From: Bodo saltans
Lineage: Eukaryota > Euglenozoa > Kinetoplastea > Eubodonida > Bodonidae
Reading direction: 5' to 3'
Assembly: GCA_001460835.1 (NCBI GenBank)
Contig: CYKH01000977.1
Span: 21,802-44,489 of the forward strand
DNA: 22,688 nucleotides
A program made the position numbers and the translations under genes. A model generated the notes under the pieces. That model was not told the origin of the DNA. It saw nothing but the letters and a program-made list of their open reading frames with translations, and did no database searches. Below, one piece after another: positions 14,647 through 22,674 of the stretch. Numbering within the stretch: the first letter of the stretch is position 1; each line of letters opens with the position of its first letter.

Positions 14647-17600
14647 ATGGCTACCACTGATGATGTGGATTGCCTTTCCACGTTGTGCCAAGCATTGCGT
14701 GAGGTCCTTGCAGACCCAAGTGGCCTCACTTCAGAATCTGAGGAGCAAGTTCGAGAACTTTTTGCGCTGCTACCCCAGGTCTTTGCAACCGACACGCATG
14801 CCGGTCGCACATCTCAATTATTACACGCATGCTATCCTCTGCACGTTGTGTCCCAATTCTTATCGACCCGTTGGTTGTGCCCCCCGAGCGTGCGTATCTG
14901 CAGTATGCGGTGTCTCATGGAGGTATCCACAGGTGCTGCGGTGCTAGCCGATCATACCGGCCGCCTTCGTGCGGTGGTGGGGGAGCAGCTCCGAGAGGCT
15001 TCCGCCGCGGCGCATTTACTCAATATCATTATGACCACCCATTCTGTGCCTGAAGCGTCCACTGCGTCAGAAGTTCTCTTCGTGTTAGCCATGACGATTA
15101 CAAGCATTAGAGATGACCTACGGCTCATTGACGGCGGTATCGCGAAACTTTGTGCCCGTGCGTTGCAGCGCCCCAACGCGCCGCAAGTCCAAAGTTATCT
15201 TGCCGGCGTCGTGCGGCTGCTCGCAGAACATTTTGCAGACATTCTCAGCGGTGACGATGTTCATTTTGTGCCAATGGTGTTTTCTGCTCTGGCAGCCTAC
15301 GATGCCCAGGATCCCAGCAAACCGAAACAAGAGAATTCAAACTACTTTGGGTGCTGCACGTCGAGGAGGGCGGCTGTGTTATTTATCGAATCTGTGACGG
15401 AAGTGTTGGCTGCTTTTCCATCGTCGTATCAATCTGCCGTTCGCCGAAAGAATTTTGATCACTATAGCATCTTAGATCCTCACCGCTCGATCGTAGATGT
15501 GTTGCACTTGTTTTTGTTTCCCGGCGTGTCCGTGCGCGCCAACACTGGCAGCGGGTCATCACCTCGCAGATTAGCGGCTGTGCATCATCAAACAAACGAG
15601 GCGACGAGCGAAGACTGCACCGAAGCAGCGTGGGCCCTCTATCGACTTATCCTTAGCATCGAAGGACGCAGCTCAGGGAGGAATGCGGTCGCCGTCGTCT
15701 ACCCAATACTGTCCGACGTTGCACTCTGGAAAGATGTTATTGTGTCCAGTGTCAGTGCGCCCTCCTCACGCCCTAAGTTGTGCTTACTGCGTGAGGCGGT
15801 CTGCAGCGCACTATCTGTCGAAGCACAACGACCGTTGGTGACCGCATGTCTAGAAACGCTTCCTGTCCTCTGCAGCATGCTTGTTCCTGAGCGATCGAAT
15901 GCGCTTTGCATGCGTGAGGCGGCAGTCATTCTCGGGGTGTTGCTCACCAAGTCACCAGCTGCACGGAGGGAATTGCGCAGATTGGTGAGCGGTTACGAGT
16001 CTTGGGCGGAAAGTCTCTGTGCTCGGATTCATCAGCTCCTTCGCACTGCAATGGTGTTTACATCTGCATTATCACAAGCCCAGCCAGCATCTGCAGCAGC
16101 TAACGGTGATCACCAAACCCCCAGCTGTTACCCCGCTGAGGCGTTCGACCCCAGGAGGCTCCTCATTGTTGACGCATTTCAGACGATTCTTAACGACGGT
16201 GATCAGGCCCAGCACGTTGACATGCTTAGAGAGGAGCGGGTTGCGCAAGCATTACTTCATGAGCAGCGCCGCCGCTTTGCGAATAGTGCCGCACCTTCTC
16301 AATTAGACATTTCATTCATTGACAACTTCATTGACTCACTGAACAACAACAATCGAACAGCTTCCGGCGACGGGACGTTAAGCACGCGTGCTCGTGAGCT
16401 GTGCTGTAGGTTAGGGCTGGTGCTCATGATCGAAGCGACAAACTTAGCTCTCACAGACGAAGGCGCGGTGGAGGACAGCATGGACGATGTTGTCGGTACG
16501 GTGGGTGTGACACAACCGACGTTAGCCACCGCCCGAGAGCTCGCCGCTGCAGCAACTCCTAGGAATACTGCTGGCACACCTTCTACCCCACGAAGCGCCG
16601 CCGCTGCTGCTTCCGGTGCTGCTCGGGCTCCTCGCGCAACTTCACCTGGTAGTTCACGGGGAACACCACTCTCCAGCATGACTGCCAACCAACGCGGCAG
16701 TGCATCGCGATATCAAGAGTGGGTCGATCAACACATCGGAAGGCCAAAGCCACGAACACTTGGTAGCGTGTTTGGTACAGTAGACGCACGCTCACCGTTC
16801 CGACCATCTGGATCAAAGACAGTGAATACTCCACTAAGTAGCAAGTCCCCTTCCTTTGGCATCAGCAGCAACACAGCCGCCACCCCTCGAGGCGGTCATG
16901 GTGGTGCCCTGAAGGACCACATGAATGGAAAGTCTATCCTAGAGGTAGTCAAGGAAGCGCCTCTTGCATCCGACGAATACCTCTCCATGGCGATCATGAT
17001 GCACCTGCCCATCCGTTACGGCCCTCATTACAATCGAGGGGCGAAGGCGGCTGTGCGGAAAGTGAACAGCCCACAAGGAGTGTTTGTGCAACCCATCCGC
17101 CGTAACAACGCCCAGACATGGTCGGCAGCGGACGTTCAAGTTGGAGAACTGCATGTGATCTTCGTGCCGTTTCACAAACTGAGCTGCCGTGTGGTCGAGG
17201 ATGAAATTATGGCAGTGGATAAGCACTTAGTGGAGCTCAGTAAGCGGCTCGTCACGACGCCAAACGTTCAACGCACACGACGTTGGTTCCTGCAAGATAT
17301 GGTGCATGAGGTGCTGCCCAAGACAGAACTGCTCCTCCGCGATCTTCTCGACTTGTTGTACAAATTTGGTGTCGATGATGTTGTGTACCAACTCAGTCTC
17401 GTACGTGTTGCAGATGAGGGTCGCCGTCAAACAGGAGGGGCGTTTGCAGCGGCAGTGGATATTGCGGACACAGCGATGCCGAATGAAATCCTCCGCCTCT
17501 CCACTGGCGCGTTCCGTGATATCCTGCACTCTGGGAATATTTTGTTTGCGGTGCAAGAGCTGCGTGCACACTACTTTGACTCGCAGGGCGTGCCAACTAT

Positions 17601-18009
17601 CAGAGGCCATCACGGCCACGTAGGGCACCATGAGGGCGGCATGGGAGGTGGACCTGGACTTCAGTGGAGTTCTCTTACAGAGGTAGATCGGGAGATTCGT
17701 GAACTTGAACAGAAAGTTGCCCGCGGCGGTCAGCCTCACGCAGCAGGAGGCTCAGGGGGCCCTGATGTTGGGGCATACGCGTCCTCTGGAATGTCGCCTC
17801 AGCGGTACATGGATCCAATACACGACTTGCATGATGCCACGTCCAACGACCTGATGTCGCAATATCGTCAGGGGATGGCAGCCGGGGGCCTCAACAGCAA
17901 CGGAGGCGGTGGCGTCTACGATGACGCAACGTCCTCCTTGTCTCCCCCGCCCTCGTCGTGGGGAGCTGCGGCTGACGTGGCGGACATGTACTCTCGAGTG
18001 GCGAATTGA
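14647..18009 (+). CDS. Large protein of unknown function: helical armadillo-like N-terminus and folded C-terminal block
   Basis: 1120 residues from the ATG at 14647 (MATTDDVDCLS); upstream frame to 14545 lies in the leader. Residues about 1-590 are leucine-rich paired helices resembling an armadillo/HEAT-type solenoid, but no repeat consensus is clean enough to name. Residues about 635-752 are Ala/Ser/Thr/Pro/Gly-rich and probably a flexible linker. Residues about 758-982 look folded again (YLSMAIMMHLPIRYGPHY, ELHVIFVPFHKL, RRWFLQDMVHEVLPKTELLL, LRLSTGAFRDILHSGNIL), then a Gly/His-rich spacer and a short coiled coil near 1008-1028 (EVDREIRELEQKV). There is no membrane segment or catalytic motif. 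Probably a kinetoplastid-specific scaffold; the family is not recognised. Confidence 0.82.
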   Translation: MATTDDVDCLSTLCQALREVLADPSGLTSESEEQVRELFALLPQVFATDTHAGRTSQLLHACYPLHVVSQFLSTRWLCPPSVRICSMRCLMEVSTGAAVLADHTGRLRAVVGEQLREASAAAHLLNIIMTTHSVPEASTASEVLFVLAMTITSIRDDLRLIDGGIAKLCARALQRPNAPQVQSYLAGVVRLLAEHFADILSGDDVHFVPMVFSALAAYDAQDPSKPKQENSNYFGCCTSRRAAVLFIESVTEVLAAFPSSYQSAVRRKNFDHYSILDPHRSIVDVLHLFLFPGVSVRANTGSGSSPRRLAAVHHQTNEATSEDCTEAAWALYRLILSIEGRSSGRNAVAVVYPILSDVALWKDVIVSSVSAPSSRPKLCLLREAVCSALSVEAQRPLVTACLETLPVLCSMLVPERSNALCMREAAVILGVLLTKSPAARRELRRLVSGYESWAESLCARIHQLLRTAMVFTSALSQAQPASAAANGDHQTPSCYPAEAFDPRRLLIVDAFQTILNDGDQAQHVDMLREERVAQALLHEQRRRFANSAAPSQLDISFIDNFIDSLNNNNRTASGDGTLSTRARELCCRLGLVLMIEATNLALTDEGAVEDSMDDVVGTVGVTQPTLATARELAAAATPRNTAGTPSTPRSAAAAASGAARAPRATSPGSSRGTPLSSMTANQRGSASRYQEWVDQHIGRPKPRTLGSVFGTVDARSPFRPSGSKTVNTPLSSKSPSFGISSNTAATPRGGHGGALKDHMNGKSILEVVKEAPLASDEYLSMAIMMHLPIRYGPHYNRGAKAAVRKVNSPQGVFVQPIRRNNAQTWSAADVQVGELHVIFVPFHKLSCRVVEDEIMAVDKHLVELSKRLVTTPNVQRTRRWFLQDMVHEVLPKTELLLRDLLDLLYKFGVDDVVYQLSLVRVADEGRRQTGGAFAAAVDIADTAMPNEILRLSTGAFRDILHSGNILFAVQELRAHYFDSQGVPTIRGHHGHVGHHEGGMGGGPGLQWSSLTEVDREIRELEQKVARGGQPHAAGGSGGPDVGAYASSGMSPQRYMDPIHDLHDATSNDLMSQYRQGMAAGGLNSNGGGGVYDDATSSLSPPPSSWGAAADVADMYSRVAN

Positions 18010-18312
18010 GCTCCGACGTAAGGAACGAATCCGAGTGAGCATCTGCACACAAAGTTATCAACAAATGTTCGATTGTGTTTCTGTACTGCGTTTGAAAACA
18101 ACCAATTAACCCCTGAATATGCGGTCGAACTCGTTGTGGCGTTTGCTTGCAAAACTTTTTTTTTGATTTTCTGCTAGATATTGGACCAGAGGATCTTCGG
18201 CCCATAGTTAGTGAGTCGATATTTCCCCTTCCCCTTGACACGAACACACACGCGAGTAGAGAACTAATCGCTATCACACACTTCACAGAAGAAGTTCTAC
18301 TTTTCCATTTCT
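18010..18312 (+). other. Intergenic region before the CREST pair
   Basis: 303 bases: 3' UTR of the 1120-aa gene, a T tract and AG at 18155-18177, and the leader of the next gene. No gene seen. Confidence 0.6.
18155..18177 (+). promoter_or_regulatory. Trans-splice acceptor of the first CREST gene
   Basis: A T run ends in CTGCTAG at 18171-18177. No ATG lies between this AG and the start at 18313, so the leader would be 135 bases. Confidence 0.6.
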
Positions 18313-18966
18313 ATGCCACGCAACGATCCACCACTTGCCATCTTCCTGACGTGCTGCCTCAGCCACTTGGCCATCGTCCCCAGTGCCGTGCAATTAATTC
18401 GTCGTAAATGGATGTTTGAGACGGCCGTCACTGTCTTTGCAATCACCTGCAGCTTCATGTACCACACGTGCCAATCTTTTGACACTCGAATCTTCTTAAC
18501 GGAGCTGCAGTGGCACAGACTCGATAATATTGGCGCGCTGTGCTCCTTTGCGGTGTTCTGGACGTACATGGCGTGCATCAAAGACCCAGTGGTGGATGCG
18601 TATGTGAAGTATGCGTGCGTCTTCATTGCCATCCTTGCACAAGAGAAGGATCCGTGGAACGAGATTTACACATTTGTGCCGATTGTGTTGTTCGCGTTCA
18701 TTCCTGTTGTGTCGCATGTGTTTGTCCTTCAACGTACGCCGGTGTATGATAAGCGGAACGCGGTGCTGGGGTTTGGGCTGCTTTGCGCCGCGTTGCCATT
18801 CTTCGTGGCAGGCCTTGATGATGAGAATGACCCTTACCGTGCATTTCATGGGTTATGGCATCTCGTCGGAGGCGCCTCTTCCTACTTCTTGTGGCGAATT
18901 GTGAAATACCCTGGAGCTGTGGCGATGCAGTCGATGTCAGAGCGCCCCCAATCTTCGATGGCGTAA
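18313..18966 (+). CDS. Seven-TM CREST-superfamily protein (TMEM8/PGAP6-like), copy 1
   Basis: 217 residues with seven hydrophobic segments at about 6-29, 33-53, 70-89, 96-110, 117-138, 148-167 and 178-197. The CREST hydrolase pattern (alkaline ceramidases, PAQR receptors, Per1/PGAP3, SID-1, TMEM8) is present: S47-x3-H51 in CSFMYHTC at the end of TM2, D71 in RLDNIG at the start of TM3, and H179-x3-H183 in FHGLWHL at TM7. In that superfamily the His and Asp residues bind zinc and the enzymes cleave lipid amides or esters; PGAP6/TMEM8A acts on GPI anchors. The SMFYH-type motif and WH after TM6 fit the TMEM8/myomaker branch (DUF3522) best. Here it is only the bare 7-TM core, without the large ectodomain of animal TMEM8. 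GPI-lipid processing is attractive in a GPI-rich protist but is inference. Confidence 0.82.
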   Translation: MPRNDPPLAIFLTCCLSHLAIVPSAVQLIRRKWMFETAVTVFAITCSFMYHTCQSFDTRIFLTELQWHRLDNIGALCSFAVFWTYMACIKDPVVDAYVKYACVFIAILAQEKDPWNEIYTFVPIVLFAFIPVVSHVFVLQRTPVYDKRNAVLGFGLLCAALPFFVAGLDDENDPYRAFHGLWHLVGGASSYFLWRIVKYPGAVAMQSMSERPQSSMA

Positions 18967-19325
18967 AAACAAAAAAATATGACATCTTCTTTGTTGCTGA
19001 CAATGATTTTCGCTACATCTACTCTTGCCGTCGTTAGATATTTTGAGGAAACTCCACTCCTCAGAGATAACATCACTATTTTCGACTCCAATAAACAGCA
19101 GCGTATTTTTTTCCTCCATCCTCATCTTCAATCGAATTGCATTCAATTTTGTTTTGTTTTTCACCGGACAAAAAGAACGTAATTTTTGCATCGGACCTGT
19201 TGTCGTGTAGGGTCCCGTTGCGCCTCCCCTCCATAGTTGTTCATACATTGCCTCAGTCGGCCATCAACGTAACTGTGCGACTGGGCTGACACGTCCAGCG
19301 TTTATTCTTGTGCCTGGATAAATTG
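18967..19325 (+). other. Spacer between the two CREST paralogues
   Basis: 359 bases, T-rich, with no similarity that I can see to either gene and no gene. An acceptor candidate lies at 19221-19237. Confidence 0.6.
19221..19237 (+). promoter_or_regulatory. Trans-splice acceptor of the second CREST gene
   Basis: CGCCTCCCCTCCATAG ends at 19237. The first ATG downstream is 19326, the gene start. A second AG in TGCCTCAG near 19255 is an alternative that gives the same start. Confidence 0.5.
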
Positions 19326-20006
19326 ATGATTGCTGAGATTGCCTCGACGGTTGCACCTAGGGCAGAGGATCCTGCATGGGCCGTGTTTATCACGACGGTC
19401 GTCAGCCACCTCACTCTTATTGCACCCATCAAACAGCTACTGGAACGTCGCTGGATGTTTGAGGTCTCCATCTCCATCTTTGGGCTGTGTTGCAGTTTTA
19501 TGTATCACACGTGCCAATCTTTCGACACCCGAATATTCTTGACAGAGTTGCAGTGGCACCGGTTAGACAACATTGGTGTCCTGTGCTCGTTCGGCATCTT
19601 CTGGACATACATGGCGTGCATTGAGAGCCCCGTCACTGAGGCGTACGTGAAGTATCTGTGTGTGTTCGTGACACTGCTGGCACAGGAATGTGACCCATGG
19701 AACGAGCTCTACACGTTTGTCCCGGTGGTGCTGTTCTCGATGATTCCGTTTTACTTTCATATCTTCGTCCATCAACGATGGCCAAGGTATGATAAAAAGA
19801 ATTTCCTTGCCGGATTTGGGTTGCTCGCCGCAGCATTGCCTTTCTTCGTGGCCGGGTTAGACGATGCGAACGACCCATTCCGAATCTTTCATGGCCTGTG
19901 GCATTTGTTCGTGGGCATTTCTTCATTCTACTTGTGGCGCATTGTGAAACAGCCTGGCGCGGTGGCGTTGCAGCCTTTGCGGGATCGGGTGCTGTTAGTA
20001 CGATGA
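19326..20006 (+). CDS. Seven-TM CREST-superfamily protein (TMEM8/PGAP6-like), copy 2
   Basis: 226 residues from the ATG at 19326; the frame reaches 19308 only by a TTG. It is a tandem paralogue of the preceding gene, with the same seven-TM layout and the same putative metal-binding set: S57-x3-H61, D81 and H189-x3-H193. Identity is very high around the first motif, where FMYHTCQSFDTRIFLTELQW is shared without change, and lower in the N-terminus and the TM5 loop. This copy has nine or ten more N-terminal residues (MIAEIASTVAPRAEDP). The DNA of the shared core differs mainly at third codon positions, which points to an older duplication kept under purifying selection, so both copies are probably active. 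C-termini differ (ERPQSSMA against RDRVLLVR), which could affect sorting. Confidence 0.82.
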   Translation: MIAEIASTVAPRAEDPAWAVFITTVVSHLTLIAPIKQLLERRWMFEVSISIFGLCCSFMYHTCQSFDTRIFLTELQWHRLDNIGVLCSFGIFWTYMACIESPVTEAYVKYLCVFVTLLAQECDPWNELYTFVPVVLFSMIPFYFHIFVHQRWPRYDKKNFLAGFGLLAAALPFFVAGLDDANDPFRIFHGLWHLFVGISSFYLWRIVKQPGAVALQPLRDRVLLVR

Positions 20007-20076
20007 TTCACAATCACATCACAACATAGCTCATTGATTTTTTTTCTTTCCGCCTCTGGAAACAAAGAAAAACAAC

Positions 20077-20117
20077 ACTGCTTTTTATTTCTGAAACTTT
20101 TATTTCTTGGACATCAG
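20077..20117 (+). promoter_or_regulatory. Trans-splice acceptor of the EEP-like gene
   Basis: A T-rich tract ends in GACATCAG at 20110-20117; the ATG at 20127 follows after nine bases. The open frame back to 20034 is therefore not coding. Confidence 0.65.
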
Positions 20118-20126
20118 AAAGATACG

Positions 20127-21071
20127 ATGTCGCATCAACTTCACGAACAACTCGTGGAAGTTCACAGAGCAACCAAGGATGTTGCAAAACAACTCGCAGC
20201 GATGGCCAGTGAAACAGAAAGTTTACATTCCGCACAACCAATGCATTCATCACAGGTAAGGGGAAGCGCCAGAGAGCCCCGTCCAACATTGACACTGCTA
20301 CTTGTGTCACCAGACAATAACATCACTTTATCTGACTCCGCAGCGTTTTGCAACGACCTTGTGAAGTACATCGCCCATAGCAAAGCTGACATTGCAGTGG
20401 TGAACACCATCGGCGATGCGCCTCCTGAATATCTGCGAGAACTGTTCTACGGTGCTGGTTACGGCATGGCGTTCTCGAAAATGGAAACGAAGGCAGAGCT
20501 TTGTGATTGGCGGCATCGAGACAAGCGACATGCGAACCTCATCGCGTTCAAACGAGACGTGTTCCGTCGTGTGGATGATCTGTGGGAGCGTGTTGAGGTT
20601 GCCGATGGCACTGGTGACGAAGAAGTGCTCCCATTGATAAATTTTCCCAAGGTGACGTTGGTTGAGCGTTCGACTGGAAAGGAGCTGACGGTGTTTGCTG
20701 TTCACGTGAAGTCACGCAACAAGAATACCAAAGATTTTAACTTCCACCGTCTTATGTATGAAGACTTTGTCGAGTCTTGTTTGGTGCAACTCCCGAACGG
20801 GGTAGGTGCCGACAATTATGTAGCGGCAGGGTGCTGGAATTTCCATCAGATACGAGGTGCGATACCAGAATTCAAAGTTGACATTGAGGCAACTGCCGCA
20901 GCACTATTACCAGGGAAATATTACTCGCTGGGTGCGTATTCATCTCGAAATCTTGTATCATCCAAGCGCCTCTCAGAAGTTGATAGTGCGGACTATGGAG
21001 GATTGGAGAGAGTCATGGTAAACAACAATTTTGTCATGAAGCTCACAATAAACTTAAACGAGATGAGATGA
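20127..21071 (+). CDS. Divergent endonuclease/exonuclease/phosphatase-fold protein, probably inactive
   Basis: 314 residues from the ATG at 20127. After a helical N-terminus (1-45) the order of strands recalls the EEP (DNase I-like) fold: LTLLLVSPD (56-63), ADIAVVNTIG (87-96, the place of ..LQE), RHANLIAFKRDVF (134-146), VTLVERSTGKELTVFAVHVK (176-195, the place of ..N-T-H-L), DNYVAAGCWNF (229-239, the place of ..GDFN) and LERVMVNNNF (293-302, the place of the final D-Y-I-L strand). Key catalytic positions are changed: no Glu in the LQE equivalent, Cys-Trp where Asp-Phe is expected in GDFN (N238 kept), and no terminal S-D-H. If the fold is right, this is a pseudoenzyme; kinetoplastid RNA-editing and mRNA-decay complexes do contain catalytically dead relatives of nucleases. 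The fold assignment is by eye and uncertain. Confidence 0.7.
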   Translation: MSHQLHEQLVEVHRATKDVAKQLAAMASETESLHSAQPMHSSQVRGSAREPRPTLTLLLVSPDNNITLSDSAAFCNDLVKYIAHSKADIAVVNTIGDAPPEYLRELFYGAGYGMAFSKMETKAELCDWRHRDKRHANLIAFKRDVFRRVDDLWERVEVADGTGDEEVLPLINFPKVTLVERSTGKELTVFAVHVKSRNKNTKDFNFHRLMYEDFVESCLVQLPNGVGADNYVAAGCWNFHQIRGAIPEFKVDIEATAAALLPGKYYSLGAYSSRNLVSSKRLSEVDSADYGGLERVMVNNNFVMKLTINLNEMR

Positions 21072-21277
21072 GCATGATGCTATCATGGTGAAGCGGATGG
21101 ATTCATTAAATTTGATTACTGGAGTCCACAACTCAATTGCTGTTGGTACCTTTCGTTCGACGTCACATTCTATTTCTGTAAATGGAACGAAGTATCAACG
21201 AGCGTGGAACATCGTTGTACAAAGAACAACTATTTTCTTTTTTTGTGAAAGATGCTCGTCAACAGCCATGTTTCTAA

Positions 21278-21315
21278 ATCTGATTCCCTTTTTTCCCCCG
21301 CGTGACTCACCAAAG
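21278..21315 (+). promoter_or_regulatory. Trans-splice acceptor of the SAP-like gene
   Basis: CCCTTTTTTCCCCC and a short spacer lead to CAAAG at 21311-21315. The first ATG afterwards is 21338, the gene start. An upstream T tract with AG near 21250 would leave upstream ATGs in the leader. Confidence 0.55.
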
Positions 21316-21337
21316 GCGCACACAAAACCTTCCACGC

Positions 21338-22132
21338 ATGTCTTCGTTATCATCCACCGAACGTAGGCGCATGATCATCACCTCCTCGATTGTTGTTGTC
21401 CTCGTCGGGCTCATGATCAGTGTTAATTTCCCGCCATCGGTCCTCCAACAACAACCGTCCCAGCACGCCGCCGTTGAAATAAGCGGAGGCACGTACGACT
21501 TGCTTTACTACTTTGATGTGGAGCCCAAGGAACAGAAATATTTACGCATGGGCACCACCTACGACCAAATGATCCGACGCAACGCTGCTGCCGCTGCTTC
21601 GTCCGTACACCGCCCTGTGACCATGGCACCAGTCGCTTCCTCAACCGTGGAGCTGGAAATGAGATTGTCCGCTGCGGGGCGCATCGGGCCGCTCGCACTC
21701 CCCGCAGCTGTTTTGCACGAAGAAACGCCTTCGTCACAACAACAGCTCGTCACACTAACAGAAGCCGCAGCGATGCGAGCGTCGCTAGAATCCCTCAAGA
21801 TTCGTCAGTTACGCCGCATGCTCAAGGAGAAGGAGGCGGAGTGCAACGGATGCGTGGAACGCCACCACCTCGTGGAGCGGATCATGGAGGTGCGAGGGTG
21901 GCTGAGTCGTGCTGACGCAAACTTGATGGCTCTTGTGGTGCTGCAAGACAGCGCTGCAGTGCGTCCACTTCCGTATCATTACGGGGAAGTACCTCAGCTT
22001 CCCGCTGAACATGCCAATGCCCTTGTGCAGCAGCAACAGCACGAGGCGCTTGTGAGGCACCAGCTTGATTGTTCCCTTGTTCATCACAACAACGCCACGG
22101 TTTTGTGCGTACCGAAGGCTGTTGCTGCGTGA
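21338..22132 (+). CDS. Signal-anchored protein with a MANF/ARMET-like CxxC SAP-type domain
   Basis: 264 residues from the ATG at 21338. Residues 13-32 are a hydrophobic helix after an Arg cluster (TERRR), typical of a type II signal anchor or uncleaved signal, placing the rest in the ER lumen or outside. Residues 153-186 (LKIRQLRRMLKEKEAECNGC then VERHHLVERIMEV) match a SAP-like helix-turn-helix carrying a CxxC, as in the C-terminal domain of MANF/CDNF and in canopy/SARAF-like luminal proteins: L..LR..L.....C.GC.E...L...I.E. C169 and C172 are the pair. C245 and C257 in the tail could form another disulfide, and an N-glycosylation sequon (NAT) lies at 252-254. Much of 33-150 is Ala/Gln/Ser-rich. 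A role in luminal protein folding or ER stress is inference. Confidence 0.78.
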   Translation: MSSLSSTERRRMIITSSIVVVLVGLMISVNFPPSVLQQQPSQHAAVEISGGTYDLLYYFDVEPKEQKYLRMGTTYDQMIRRNAAAAASSVHRPVTMAPVASSTVELEMRLSAAGRIGPLALPAAVLHEETPSSQQQLVTLTEAAAMRASLESLKIRQLRRMLKEKEAECNGCVERHHLVERIMEVRGWLSRADANLMALVVLQDSAAVRPLPYHYGEVPQLPAEHANALVQQQQHEALVRHQLDCSLVHHNNATVLCVPKAVAA

Positions 22133-22293
22133 ACCTATTTATTCTTCTTTTTTTTGCCGTTACGGCTCGAGTCTTCCCCGTTCCACTGTTTTTCATTGCA
22201 CATTTTGTTTTGTGTGTGGCCGTATATTTAGTCCATGAGTGAAATGAGTGTTGAATCTAGACAAATAATCTTTCGGAGGTGGTCTCACGATCA

Positions 22294-22332
22294 ATTTTTG
22301 TTGTTGCTATTGATATTTTGCCTCTTAAAAAG
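22294..22332 (+). promoter_or_regulatory. Trans-splice acceptor of the 78-aa gene
   Basis: A T-rich tract ends in AAAAAG at 22327-22332, two bases before the ATG at 22335. The close fit supports a true small gene. Confidence 0.6.
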
Positions 22333-22334
22333 CA

Positions 22335-22571
22335 ATGGCAGCTGGTTCATTCTTGCTGGATATTTCACACCTTCGGGAGCTGTTGGAGTGCGAATACCGC
22401 ACGCTTTTGACAACACTCTCCACCGCCGATGGGTCATCTTTGATCGAAACACCAGTCCATGTGCCTCTCGTGATGCATGCCGCCAAAATGCAAGTGTCGT
22501 TGCAATTGGAGTGTGAAGCTGCTGAAGCAGCACGAGTTACGTGTGAACTCCTCGGAAGATCGTTTGTTTGA
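22335..22571 (+). CDS. Small helical protein of unknown function, 78 residues
   Basis: It starts at the first ATG after a good splice acceptor and is followed, after about 70 bases, by the acceptor tract of the next gene, which is the normal context of an independent gene. The sequence is acidic and amphipathic: two helices (SFLLDISHLRELLECEYRTL and HAAKMQVSLQLECEAAEAAR) joined by a short polar loop. No signal peptide, membrane segment or zinc motif (three scattered cysteines only). The size and two-helix shape suggest a subunit of a larger complex. I do not recognise the family. Confidence 0.65.
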   Translation: MAAGSFLLDISHLRELLECEYRTLLTTLSTADGSSLIETPVHVPLVMHAAKMQVSLQLECEAAEAARVTCELLGRSFV

Positions 22572-22636
22572 TCAAGAAAGACCTGAGAGGATGACAATTA
22601 TCACTGACTTTGCCTTTGAAACGTCATTTCGCTCGT

Positions 22637-22674
22637 TTTCTATCTTTTTTTTTGATTATTGTAACTGCTACCAG
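22637..22674 (+). promoter_or_regulatory. Trans-splice acceptor of a gene beyond the window
   Basis: A T run followed by GCTACCAG ending at 22674 is of the same type as those before the other genes. The next gene of the unit should begin a short way past base 22688. Confidence 0.55.

Noticed and set aside
14127-18009. A formin split over two genes (FH1 tail plus armadillo-like neighbour)
   Set aside because: The order is wrong for a formin (the armadillo part should precede FH1), no FH2 motif is found, and a splice acceptor with its own start separates the genes.
21085-21366. 93-residue ORF between the EEP-like and SAP-like genes
   Set aside because: It spans T tracts and the acceptor of the next gene, overlaps that gene's start, and shows no domain; no good acceptor precedes it.
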